Source of the DNA: Streptomyces sp. NBC_01445
GTDB taxonomy: Bacteria > Actinomycetota > Actinomycetes > Streptomycetales > Streptomycetaceae
Direction: 5' to 3'
DNA length: 64,000 nt
Assembly (NCBI RefSeq): GCF_035918235.1
Contig: NZ_CP109485.1
Location: 4,712,001 to 4,776,000, forward strand
In this document: in pieces, positions 25,851 to 32,805 of the stretch
How positions within the stretch are numbered: position 1 is the first letter of the stretch
Layout of the letters: each line of letters starts with the position of its first letter
Notes under the pieces: generated by a model
What the model was told of the DNA's origin: nothing
The model's input: only the letters and a program-made list of their open reading frames with translations
Databases searched by the model: none
Program-made: the position numbers and the translations under genes

Positions 25851-26063
25851 ATGGCGACGGCGCCGATAGTCGTGCACCCGCCGCTCGGCACGGGCGGCCG
25901 GCGGGTAACCGCGCGCGGACAGATCCTCGGCCTCGCCTACTCAGATGGGGACGTCATCGAGTTCCTGCGCCGCGCGGGCCTGCCGGACGGGGAGGACCTG
26001 CTTGAGGATCCGTCGTGGGTGAAGTGGCACGGCGGCCGGGCGCACCACTACGAGGCTGCATAA
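25851..26063 (+). CDS. Small conserved protein of actinobacterial integrative elements
   Basis: Product of 70 residues, MATAPIVVHPPLGTGGRRVT at the start, then GQILGLAYSDGDVIEFLRRA and a C-terminal WVKWHGGRAHHYEAA. I recall closely similar small proteins in pSAM2-like elements upstream of replication genes; function unknown. No clear ribosome-binding site. It is separated from the palindrome at 25573-25604 by 246 bp that contain no other gene. Confidence 0.65.
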   Translation: MATAPIVVHPPLGTGGRRVTARGQILGLAYSDGDVIEFLRRAGLPDGEDLLEDPSWVKWHGGRAHHYEAA

Positions 26064-26194
26064 GAGGCAGCGCGCTGGAACCAACCGGTACGCGTGGGAG
26101 AGATCGTTTCCTGCCATGGGGCGTCCACGGTGGGCACCTGGGGCCGATGCGCTCCGCGAACGCCGTACGCCCCGGCGTCGACATCAAGTCTCGT

Positions 26195-26638
26195 ATGTCC
26201 TACACCCGTTGGCTCGGCATCGGCACCGGCACCGGCACCGGCACCATGGCGCCCCTGCCGCTGGCCGTCCTGGCCCTGGTCGAGAGGGAAGAGACCACCG
26301 CCCCCGCCCGGGGGGAGGTGGTCTCTTCCCTCCCCAGGCGCGCGACATGGGATGGGGCCGTGGCCACCGGCTGCCGCCACACAGAGAAGTACGTCCGCAC
26401 CGGCCTCGAACGCGGACTGGCCCTGGTGAGGTCCCGTCCCGAATCCGGCGCGGCCTCGCAGGCGTTCGGGGTGGCCCAGTTCCTCGCCAAGCAGCACGCC
26501 CAGTGCCCCGGCCCCTGCGGCCTGGACGCGCTCGGGCAAGAGGTCATCGCCGCGGCTGTCTCCGTTGGGGTCCCCGAGCCGTATGCGGCCCGCGCGATCG
26601 GCAACGGGCTCAACGCCGATGCGGGGAGGGCAGCATGA
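26195..26638 (+). CDS. Replication-module protein, probably a C-terminal remnant of a primase-polymerase-like gene
   Basis: Open frame of 147 residues to 26638. Only the C-terminal part (from about residue 50: VATGCRHTEKYVRTGLERGL through GVPEPYAARAIGNGLNADAG) looks like a protein domain; it resembles the helical C-terminal region of bifunctional primase/polymerase proteins of such elements. The N-terminal part runs through four GGCACC repeats and a large inverted repeat and is probably not original coding sequence. The end overlaps the next gene by ATGA. True start unclear; the N-terminal catalytic domain is missing. Confidence 0.5.
   Translation: MSYTRWLGIGTGTGTGTMAPLPLAVLALVEREETTAPARGEVVSSLPRRATWDGAVATGCRHTEKYVRTGLERGLALVRSRPESGAASQAFGVAQFLAKQHAQCPGPCGLDALGQEVIAAAVSVGVPEPYAARAIGNGLNADAGRAA
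26284..26332. repeat. Perfect 16-bp inverted repeat
   Basis: GAGGGAAGAGACCACC (26284-26299) and its exact complement (26317-26332) surround a 17-bp GC-rich loop. RNA or single-stranded DNA of either strand would form a very stable stem. It lies at the 5' end of the remnant replication gene. Could be an origin or transfer-origin relic, a terminator, or a deletion junction. Confidence 0.8.
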
Positions 26639-26964
26639 GCCCTCACCCCCGCTCCCCGCGTGCCGCCGAGCGACGGCACCTGCGGCTGGTCGTGGGCGAC
26701 CGAGAGGGCGTCGCCGAAGGCGTCCCCATTGCTGTTCGCCCTGACCCGCAGACGAACGACGGATACCAGCCCCGGTCCGTTCTGCACGTCGTGGCGCCCC
26801 CGGACTGGCACGTGGCCCCGTCAGCCCACTCGTGGTGCTCCTGCGGCCGTGAACGCCAAGCCATCGGCCGCGCCGCCGTACTGCGCCTCGTGGCCGCCCA
26901 CAACGAACACCGCGACACCTGCCCGCAGCTCGCCACCACCAGGGAAGGAGGCAAGGCCGTATGA
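26635..26964 (+). CDS. Small zinc-finger-like protein of the element
   Basis: Product of 109 residues opening MSPHPRSPRAAERRHLRLVV; the C-terminal half has HSWCSCGRERQAIGRAAVLR and HNEHRDTCP, a C-x-C...H...C arrangement that could bind zinc. It overlaps both neighbours by 4 bp (ATGA at 26635-26638 and 26961-26964), so it belongs to a translationally coupled replication operon typical of pSAM2-like elements. Function unknown; appears intact. Confidence 0.65.
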   Translation: MSPHPRSPRAAERRHLRLVVGDREGVAEGVPIAVRPDPQTNDGYQPRSVLHVVAPPDWHVAPSAHSWCSCGRERQAIGRAAVLRLVAAHNEHRDTCPQLATTREGGKAV

Positions 26965-27580
26965 GCATCCCCAACGACATGAGCCCCGACCTGTGGGAGG
27001 GGCTCGATCACATCGCCCCCGAGCAGATCACCGGACCCGCGTGGGACGAACCCGTCCCGCTCAAGGCCCGCCCGCCCCTGCCCGCCTTCCCCGTCGACAC
27101 CCTCCCGCCTGGCTCGGGGACATGGTTCGAGGCGTCGCCGAGGAAACCCAGACCCCCATCGACCTCGCCGGATGCCTCGCCCTCGCGGTCATCGCCACCG
27201 CCGCCGGCGGGCGCGTGAAGGTCTGCGTGCGCGGCCACTGGCGCGAGCCAGTGAACATCTACACCGCCGTGGCTCTGGACCCCGGAAACCGCAAGAGCGC
27301 CGTGTTCGACCTCATGGTGCGCCCCCTGCTCGACGCCGAGAAGGCACTCATCGAGCTGTCCGGGCCCGTGCGGGCCGAGGCCGAGACCCTGGCCCGCCTC
27401 GCCAAAGCAGCCGCAGAGAAGGCCGCACAGAAAGCCGGAGCGGCCGAGCCAGGGTGCTCGCCTTCCAGAAGGTCACCGAGGCCCGACTGGGGCAGGACGG
27501 AAGCTTCGCTCCGATCGTCAAATGGGCGTCCAAGCGGGACGGGGCCGTGGCACGGATCGCGGGCCTGCAACCCCCTCCCA
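26961..27580 (+). pseudogene. DUF3987-like primase-helicase gene, frameshifted and internally deleted
   Basis: ATG 26961 opens MSIPNDMSPDLWEGLDHIAP. Near 27108 (CTCCCGCCTGG) the homologous reading shifts frame: LPP then continues WLGDMVRGVAEETQTPIDLA in another frame, including a Walker-A-like ALDPGNRKSAVF. At about 27450 the frame shifts again and the sequence jumps to a C-terminal-like block (WASKRDGAVARIAGL), implying loss of several hundred codons. The remains match DUF3987-type proteins that replace a helicase in element replication. It cannot be functional as read. Confidence 0.75.
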
Positions 27581-27581
27581 A

Positions 27582-27671
27582 GAGGTTCTGTCAGGTTTTA
27601 GTTCAGTTCTGTCAAAGATCCCGACCCGTCCATACATGCAGGTCAGAGGCCATGCGTCGAGGTTCTGTCAG
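27582..27671. repeat. Direct repeats at the junction of two truncated genes
   Basis: GAGGTTCTGTCAG occurs at 27582-27594 and again at 27659-27671, with another GTTCTGTCA between them near 27605. The repeats lie where the DUF3987-like C-terminus and the excisionase N-terminus should be, and may mark the recombination that truncated both. Confidence 0.6.
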
Positions 27672-27800
27672 TCCGCCTTCTACCGCATGCGCGCCCGCGG
27701 CCAAGCCCCCCGCCTCCAGAGGCTGCCCAACGGGCACCTCCGTGTCAGCCGAGACGACCTCGATGCCTGGTGGGCTGCCTGCGAGCAGCGCGCTGCCTGA
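27659..27800 (+). pseudogene. N-terminally truncated excisionase
   Basis: The frame to TGA 27800 ends SAFYRMRARGQAPRLQRLPN followed by GHLRVSRDDLDAWWAACEQ, matching the second half of the MerR-like HTH_17 excisionases (recognition helix, then the PNG-x-x-R-x-S-x-x-x-L-x-x-W motif). The first helix (about 20 residues of LT..E...L.VS type) is missing and is replaced by unrelated repeat-containing sequence. Excision is therefore unlikely to be supported. It lies directly upstream of the integrase, as usual. Confidence 0.75.
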
Positions 27801-27813
27801 CATCGCCCTTTGA

Positions 27814-27845
27814 GCCCGCCCCGGATCTCCGGGGCGGGCCCTTTT
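27814..27845 (+). terminator. Terminator between excisionase and integrase remnants
   Basis: Perfect 11-bp stem (27814-27824 with 27829-27839), ATCT loop, then CCTTTTGATTTT. It sits 15 bp before the integrase ATG. Confidence 0.85.
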
Positions 27846-27859
27846 GATTTTGGAGAAGC

Positions 27860-29219
27860 ATGGGCACGACGTACGACGTCCGCATCTGGGCTGTCCGGCA
27901 GCACAAAGACCGTAAGCAAGCCTCAGCAGAGCTGCGTTGGAGGACAGGCGACACTCCGCACTCTCAGACGTTCCAGACCAAGACACTGGCCGAAGGCCGC
28001 CGCGCCGAACTTCTTCGCGCGGTGCACGCTGGCGAGCCGTTCGATGAGGGAACGGGCGTACCGGTCAAGGAGCTTCGGGACCGCAACGACGTGAGCTGGT
28101 ATCAGCATGCCCTCGACTACATCGCGATGAAGTGGCCCCACTCCCCCGGGTCGACCCGCCGCACGCTCGCAGAAGCGATGGCCACCGTCACCCCTGTGCT
28201 CGTGAAAGACACCAAGAGCATGACCGATGCCAGGACAGTGCGCGCAGCCTTGTACGGCTAGGCTTTCAACATGAACCGCCGCGGCGAGGAACCCCCCGCC
28301 GACGTGGCCAAGGTGCTCGACTGGTTCGAGCGGAAGTCACTCCCCAGATCGGCGCTGTCCGACCGGATGCGCGTACGGACAGCACTCGATGCGCTCACCA
28401 AGAAGCTGGACGGTACGACGGCCGCTGCGAGCACCATTCGCCGGAAGCGGGCCATCTTCCACAACGCCCTTGGCTACGCGGTCGACGCCGATCGCCTCGC
28501 CGCCAATCCGCTACCCCAGGTCCGGTGGAAGGCACCCGAGCAGGTCTCGGACGAGGTGGATCCCGCCTGTGTGCCGAGACCGCGCCAAACGGCGACACTG
28601 CTCAGTGCCGTGCGTGCACAGGGCCCGAGGGCGCCGCATGGTCGCCTTCTTCGGATGCATGTACTTCGCGGCGGCACGGCCGGCGGAGGCGATCGGGCTC
28701 CGCTTGGCAGACTGTGACCTCCCACGCCGTGGATGGGGCACGCTGCGGCTGCGCGAGACGCGCCCCCGCTCTGGGTCCGCGTGGACCGACACGGGCGAGT
28801 CTCACGACAGGCGGGGACTGAAGCACCGGCCGCGCAAGGCGGTCCGAGTGGTCCCCATCCCCCCGGACCTGGTCGCGCTGCTCCGCTGGCACGTCACGGC
28901 GTACGGGGTGTCACCCGACGGCCGTCTGTTCCGCACGCTGAGAGGCGGCATCATCCAGGACACCGGCTACGGCGATGTGTGGGCCGAGGCTCGCCGGCGG
29001 GCGCTCTCTCCAGCGCAGTACGTGTCTACGCTGGCCAAGCGCCAATACGACCTTCGTCATGCCGCCGTGTCGACATGGCTGAGTTCCGGAGCCTAGCCAC
29101 AGGCGGTCGCGCAGAGAGCGGGGCACAGCGTGGCCGTCCTGTTCCGCGTCTACGCGAAGTGCCTGGACGGTGCGGAGGCCACAGCCAACGCTCGGATCGA
29201 GGCCGCGTTGAAGGGCTAG
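27860..29219 (+). pseudogene. Tyrosine-recombinase integrase with two TAG codons and a frameshift
   Basis: ATG 27860 (GGAGAAGC upstream) begins an integrase of about 450 codons. Amber codons interrupt it at 28259-28261 (after ALYG, before AFNMNRR) and 29094-29096 (after WLSSGA, before PQAVAQRAGHS). A frameshift near 28620-28632 joins LLSAVRAQG to RRMVAFFGCMYFAAARPAEA. The catalytic set is otherwise still readable: Arg in AARPAEAIGL, YDLRHAAVSTW, RAGHSVAVLFRVYAK with the final Tyr. It targets the adjacent tRNA-Tyr. Both stops could derive from CAG by one C-to-T change. Recently inactivated. Confidence 0.88.
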
Positions 29220-29693
29220 TGCCGCATCAGGCAACGTTCGCCCTGGTGAGGAACCAAGCCAACACAGCCACGCCGATGGGCAACGCAACAAGGTAGCCGA
29301 CGAGGATACCGACGCCCGGATCAGCCAGCGCAGGAAAGACCCAGTTCACTGCTGCAGCCACGAGCAGTCTCACCGTTGCCAGCGCAAGGAGAGCGGCGAC
29401 AACAGCAAGCCGACGCGGCGGACCCGCCCCGCGATACAACTCAGCCGCAGGCCCGATCGCGATCAGGCCCGTCACGAGGAGGACGAAACCAGTGTCGGGC
29501 AGCCACCCGAACGGCCACCCCACCAGAGCGACCAACCCGGAGACAGCGAGGCCGCCCAGCTCCAGCGCGACGGTGGCCACTACCGGGTGGTCCCACGAGG
29601 GGCCTCGGATCGAGCCGCTCCCACTGTCCTTCTCATCGGCCACGTCGTCAGAGTAGCCATCGACAGGGCGAACGTTGCCTGATGCGGCACTAG
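29216..29693. mobile_element. 478-bp insertion with 30-bp terminal inverted repeats (MITE-like, with passenger ORF)
   Basis: The first 30 bp (29216-29245, starting CTAGTGCCGCATCAGGCAAC) are repeated exactly in inverted orientation at 29664-29693. CTAG at the outer ends could be a 4-bp target duplication (CTAG is favoured by some IS families, for example the YTAR preference of IS701) or part of the repeat. The interior holds one reading frame for a small membrane protein and no transposase. Its left edge coincides with the integrase TAG stop. A transposase acting from elsewhere in the genome would be needed for mobility. Confidence 0.75.
29227..29643 (-). CDS. Small membrane protein inside the 478-bp insertion
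   Basis: GTG 29643 gives 138 residues opening VADEKDSGSGSIRGPSWDHP, then about four hydrophobic segments (GGLAVSGLVALVGWPFGW, TGFVLLVTGLIAIGPAAELY, LAVVAALLALATVRLLVAA, VGILVGYLVALPIGVAVLAW). The last five codons (RANVA) and the stop lie within the left terminal repeat, so the gene and the repeat evolved as one unit. No family recognised; start uncertain. Could be a real passenger or a chance frame, but the hydrophobic pattern argues for a real protein. Confidence 0.6.
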   Translation of the reverse strand: MADEKDSGSGSIRGPSWDHPVVATVALELGGLAVSGLVALVGWPFGWLPDTGFVLLVTGLIAIGPAAELYRGAGPPRRLAVVAALLALATVRLLVAAAVNWVFPALADPGVGILVGYLVALPIGVAVLAWFLTRANVA

Positions 29694-29807
29694 TAGCAGC
29701 CCATGGGGCGCCCCACAGGTGCCCCACACGCACTGGTCAGCACGCGACACAGGGTGAGACACAGTGGGGCAATACGCCTAAAGCGGATCTGCCGTCCGAG
29801 GAAACGA

Positions 29808-29853
29808 CGAGAGGGCCCGTTCCCAGCGTATTTGCTGGTCACGGACCCTCTCG
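29808..29853 (-). terminator. Terminator of tRNA-Tyr
   Basis: CGAGAGGGCCCGT (29808-29820) pairs with ACGGACCCTCTCG (29841-29853), with additional CCAGC/GCTGG pairing inside; minus-strand tail CGTTTCC. It starts five bases beyond the attachment repeat. Confidence 0.7.
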
Positions 29854-29857
29854 GTCG

Positions 29858-29905
29858 TGTGGCGGCGCCAGGATTCGAACCTGGGAAGGCTGAGCCGGCA
29901 GATTT
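29858..29905. repeat. Right attachment site within tRNA-Tyr (48-bp direct repeat)
   Basis: Second copy of the 48-bp core; it contains the acceptor 3' strand, T-arm, variable arm and part of the anticodon arm of tRNA-Tyr, so integration restored a full tRNA on this side. The distance between copies is 6,365 bp. Confidence 0.92.
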
Positions 29906-29941
29906 ACAGTCTGCTCCCTTTGGCCGCTCGGGCACACCGCC
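29860..29941 (-). tRNA. tRNA-Tyr (GTA anticodon), target of the integrative element
   Basis: 82-nt type II tRNA on the minus strand: acceptor GGCGGTG paired with CGCCGCC, D-arm GCCCGAGCGGC, anticodon stem-loop CAGACTGTAAATCTG (anticodon GTA), long variable arm, T-arm CCAGGTTCGAATCCTGG. Intact and presumably functional. Confidence 0.95.
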
Positions 29942-30157
29942 ATGGGTTTGCTGCTTTGGATCTCCGCTGTGGGGCGGTGCTCCGTGGCAACGACGTAAAC
30001 GATACCTGATGGACGGGGGTGCTTCGCCACCCGATTGATCGGTACTCGGGGGCGGGGTGATGGCTAGGCTTTGCGGATGCGGCCCAGGGAGCCAGGGCCG
30101 TGGATGACGCATCCAGACGCAAGCCGTTTCACAACCCGATACAAGGAGCCACAGGAC

Positions 30158-30646
30158 ATGGCCGACTCCAGTTTCGACATCGTCTCGAAGGTCGAGCGGC
30201 AGGAGGTCGACAACGCCCTCAACCAGGCCGCCAAGGAGATCTCGCAGCGCTACGACTTCAAGAACGTCGGCGCCTCGATCTCGTGGTCCGGCGAGAAGAT
30301 CCTGATGGAGGCGAACTCCGAGGACCGCGTCAACGCGATCCTCGACGTCTTCCAGACCAAGCTGGTCAAGCGCGGGATCTCGCTGAAGGCGCTGGACGCT
30401 GGAGAGCCGCAGCTCTCCGGCAAGGAGTACAAGATCTTCGCCTCCATCGAGGAGGGCATCTCGCAGGACAACGCCAAGAAGGTCGCGAAGCTCATCCGTG
30501 ACGAGGGCCCCAAGGGCGTCAAGGCGCAGGTCCAGGGCGAGGAGCTGCGGGTCAGCTCGAAGAGCCGCGACGACCTCCAGGCCGTGCAGGCGCTGGTCAA
30601 GGGCCACGACTTCGACTTCGCGCTGCAGTTCGTGAACTACCGGTAG
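30158..30646 (+). CDS. YajQ family nucleotide-binding protein
   Basis: UPF0234/YajQ protein of 162 residues from ATG 30158 (AAGGAG nine bases upstream). It begins [20 protein letters not shown] and has the family blocks [49 protein letters not shown] and ends ALQFVNYR. Homologues bind nucleotides, and in Xanthomonas cyclic di-GMP, but the role in actinobacteria is unsettled. It starts 217 bp from tRNA-Tyr and is convergent with the YccF gene. Confidence 0.95.
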   Translation: MADSSFDIVSKVERQEVDNALNQAAKEISQRYDFKNVGASISWSGEKILMEANSEDRVNAILDVFQTKLVKRGISLKALDAGEPQLSGKEYKIFASIEEGISQDNAKKVAKLIRDEGPKGVKAQVQGEELRVSSKSRDDLQAVQALVKGHDFDFALQFVNYR

Positions 30647-30717
30647 GAACAGCGGGTCAGGACAGCGGGTTACCGCAACTGTCGCCGAAGCAGGCGCAAT
30701 CGCCCTGACGTGACGGT

Positions 30718-30796
30718 CTGCCGCCGCTCCCGGTGCGAGGCCGGTGGGACTGGAGTCCCACCGGCCACAAGGCACTCCAGGTTGTTGCGGCGGCAG
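30718..30796. other. Nested hairpin in the yajQ/YccF convergent gap
   Basis: An inner stem GGCCGGTGGGAC (30739-30750) with GTCCCACCGGCC (30755-30766) sits inside outer arms CTGCCGCCG (30718-30726) and CGGCGGCAG (30788-30796). ACTCCAGG at 30774-30781 can alternatively pair with CTGGAGT of the inner loop. No U-tract on either strand. Probably a convergent terminator region, possibly a structured RNA. Confidence 0.5.
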
Positions 30797-30863
30797 AACC
30801 CACGCGGTCAGCGCAGGTTCCACCCTCGAAGTCCGGTGAGGGACCCCCGGCATGCGCTCCCGG

Positions 30864-31256
30864 CTACCGTGATGCGAACGGCTGGTCCGTACGGACGATT
30901 TCGCGGCCGAGCGGCATCAGGGAGACCGGGATCAGCTTGAAGTTGGCGATGCCCAGGGGGATGCCGATGATCGTGATGCACTGCGCGATGCCCGTCACGA
31001 TGTGGGCGAGGCAGAGCCACCAGCCGGCCAGGATCAGCCACAGCACGTTCCCGATACAGGACGGGGCGCCCGCGTCGTGGCGCTCGACCGTCGTATAGCC
31101 GAACGGCCACAGCGCGTACACGCCGATCCTGAACGCCGCGATGCCGAACGGGATTCCAATGATCGTGATGCAGAGGATCAGGCCCGCGAGCAGGTAGCCG
31201 AGGAACAGCCAGAAGCCGCTCAGCACTAGCCAAATGATGTTGAGGATTGTCTTCAC
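30864..31256 (-). CDS. YccF domain membrane protein, two-fold repeat
   Basis: Product of 130 residues from GTG 31256. It is an internal duplication: [20 protein letters not shown] then [14 protein letters not shown] recurs as [20 protein letters not shown] then [14 protein letters not shown], matching the two YccF domains of the family, each with hydrophobic segments. YccF proteins are inner-membrane proteins of unknown function. The gene overlaps htpX by GTGA, so it is coupled to this envelope protease and may act in the same membrane stress response. Confidence 0.92.
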   Translation of the reverse strand: MKTILNIIWLVLSGFWLFLGYLLAGLILCITIIGIPFGIAAFRIGVYALWPFGYTTVERHDAGAPSCIGNVLWLILAGWWLCLAHIVTGIAQCITIIGIPLGIANFKLIPVSLMPLGREIVRTDQPFASR

Positions 31257-32116
31257 GAGTGACGACCTGCCATCTGCTCGAGCCGGGCGATGCGCTCCGC
31301 CATCGGCGGATGCGTGGAGAACATCTTGGACATGCCCTGCCCGGGGCGGAAAGGGTTCGCAATCATCATGTGGCTTGCGGTCTCGATCCGCGGCTCCGGG
31401 GGGAGCGGCAACTGCTTGGTGCCCGCGTCGAGTTTGCGCAGGGCGCTCGCCAGAGCCAGCGGGTCGCCGGTGAGCTGGGCGCCCGACGCGTCCGCCTCGT
31501 ACTCCCTGGAGCGGCTGATGGCGAGCTGGATGACCGTGGCCGCGAGCGGGCCCAGGATCATGATCATCAACATGCCGAGCAGGCCCGGACCGTCGTCGTC
31601 GCTCGACCGGCCGATGGGGATCAGCCAGGCGAAGTTGACCAGGAACATGATCACCGAGGCGAGGGCGCCGGCGACGGACGAGATCAGGATGTCGCGGTTG
31701 TAGACATGGCTCAGCTCGTGCCCGATGACACCGCGCAGCTCGCGCTCGTCGAGGATCCGCAGGATGCCTTCGGTGCAGCACACCGCGGCGTTACGGGGAT
31801 TGCGCCCCGTCGCGAAGGCGTTGGGGGCTTCCGTCGGCGAAATGTACAGCCGGGGCATCGGCTGGCGGGCCTGCGTCGACAGCTCGCGGACCATGCGGTA
31901 GAGCGCGGGGGCCTCGAACTCGCTCACGGGGCGCGCACGCATCGCGCGCAGGGCCAGCTTGTCGCTGTTCCAGTACGCGTACGCGTTCGTCGCGAGGGCG
32001 ATGCCGAGGCCCACGATCAGCCCCGTACGACCGAAGAAGCTGCCGATGACGATGATGAGGGCGGACAGTCCCCCGAGGAGTACGGCGGTCTTCAGCCCGT
32101 TGTGCCGGCGGTGCAC
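31253..32116 (-). CDS. htpX: Membrane zinc metalloprotease HtpX
   Basis: M48B endopeptidase of 287 residues that degrades damaged membrane proteins. GTG 32116 has GGAGGG six bases upstream. It has two N-terminal membrane segments, the active site [11 protein letters not shown] (HExxH), two further hydrophobic spans and the third zinc ligand Glu in [15 protein letters not shown]. The C-terminal [19 protein letters not shown] is conserved. It is followed by the coupled YccF gene. Confidence 0.96.
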   Translation of the reverse strand: MHRRHNGLKTAVLLGGLSALIIVIGSFFGRTGLIVGLGIALATNAYAYWNSDKLALRAMRARPVSEFEAPALYRMVRELSTQARQPMPRLYISPTEAPNAFATGRNPRNAAVCCTEGILRILDERELRGVIGHELSHVYNRDILISSVAGALASVIMFLVNFAWLIPIGRSSDDDGPGLLGMLMIMILGPLAATVIQLAISRSREYEADASGAQLTGDPLALASALRKLDAGTKQLPLPPEPRIETASHMMIANPFRPGQGMSKMFSTHPPMAERIARLEQMAGRHS

Positions 32117-32300
32117 GGTACGCCCTCCATGTGGTGCGGCAGGGGAACCCTCTGCTTGCTGGTGCTGGGTGCTTCCACGGTCCAGTGGACCCTCCTGTAC
32201 TGGTCAACGCCAGACGAGGAGGACGAGTTCCCTTGTGCGCGCGGAGGGCGAGGAGGGCGCGTGTAGGCCGTACGGGTGGGGGGTGGCCCGCCGGCCAGGG

Positions 32301-32756
32301 TCAGCGCTGTTCGGGGAGCCCGGCGAGCGCGAGGGCCTCGGGGTCGGCCTTGAGCTCGCTGGTGCAGTGGGAGCAGCGGGTGGCGATCGCGGGGATCTGG
32401 CTGAAACAGCGCGGGCAGTCGCGCAGGGCGGCCTTGATGTCGACCGGCTTGCCGCGGTCGAGGCGGGCCTGGAACTTCATCATCGGGACGACGACGAGGA
32501 AGTAGAGCACCGCCGCCGTGATCACGAAGGCGATCGCCGCGGCGACGAACTTGCCGTACGGGAAGTCCGTGCCCTCGACCTGGAAGTGCGCCTTGCTGAA
32601 GTCGCCGGTCGAGCTCGTCGCGAGGCCGATGAGCGGGGCGATGAACGCCGTGCTGAAGCCCGTGACGACGGCGGTGAAGGCGGAACCGACGGCGAGGCCG
32701 ATCGCCATGGTCACGATGTTCCCGCGAAGGATGAAGTCCTTGAACCCGCTCAGCAC
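32301..32756 (-). CDS. mscL: Large-conductance mechanosensitive channel with C-terminal zinc ribbon
   Basis: Homo-oligomeric osmotic safety valve, 151 residues. GTG 32756 has AGGGAGAC upstream; a longer frame of 24 codons lacks family sequence. The first transmembrane helix (LRGNIVTMAIGLAVGSAFTA) and second (VAAAIAFVITAAVLYFLVVV) are typical. The usual C-terminal helical bundle is followed by a CPRC...CSHC ribbon (RDCPRCFSQIPAIATRCSHC), which is absent from E. coli MscL and could bind zinc. It is monocistronic between htpX and the nuo operon. Confidence 0.93.
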   Translation of the reverse strand: MLSGFKDFILRGNIVTMAIGLAVGSAFTAVVTGFSTAFIAPLIGLATSSTGDFSKAHFQVEGTDFPYGKFVAAAIAFVITAAVLYFLVVVPMMKFQARLDRGKPVDIKAALRDCPRCFSQIPAIATRCSHCTSELKADPEALALAGLPEQR

Positions 32757-32805
32757 GGCAGTGTCTCCCTGGTGTACGACGTTTGGGGGGTCGCTATGAG
32801 GGTGC

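Larger units (their letters stand above)
23493..29905. mobile_element. Decayed tRNA-Tyr integrative element (AICE-like), 6.4 kb
   Basis: Bounded by an exact 48-bp direct repeat (23493-23540 and 29858-29905), the right copy being the 3' half of an intact tRNA-Tyr gene. Contents: secreted-protein genes, a palindromic operator, small replication-module genes in ATGA overlap, a frameshifted DUF3987-like gene, a truncated excisionase, an integrase broken by stops and a frameshift, and a nested 478-bp insertion. The integrase lies at the side of the intact tRNA, as usual in pSAM2-like elements. No intact transfer gene (FtsK/TraB-like) is present. Visibly lower GC in 23700-25600 supports foreign origin. 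Confidence 0.85.

Noticed and set aside
26015-26195. N-terminal part of the 207-codon frame as coding
   Set aside because: No similarity to a domain, repeat-rich, and not preceded by a ribosome-binding site; treated as non-coding or rearranged.
30718-30796. Riboswitch
   Set aside because: It lies between convergent 3' ends, not in a leader, and no known aptamer pattern was recognised.
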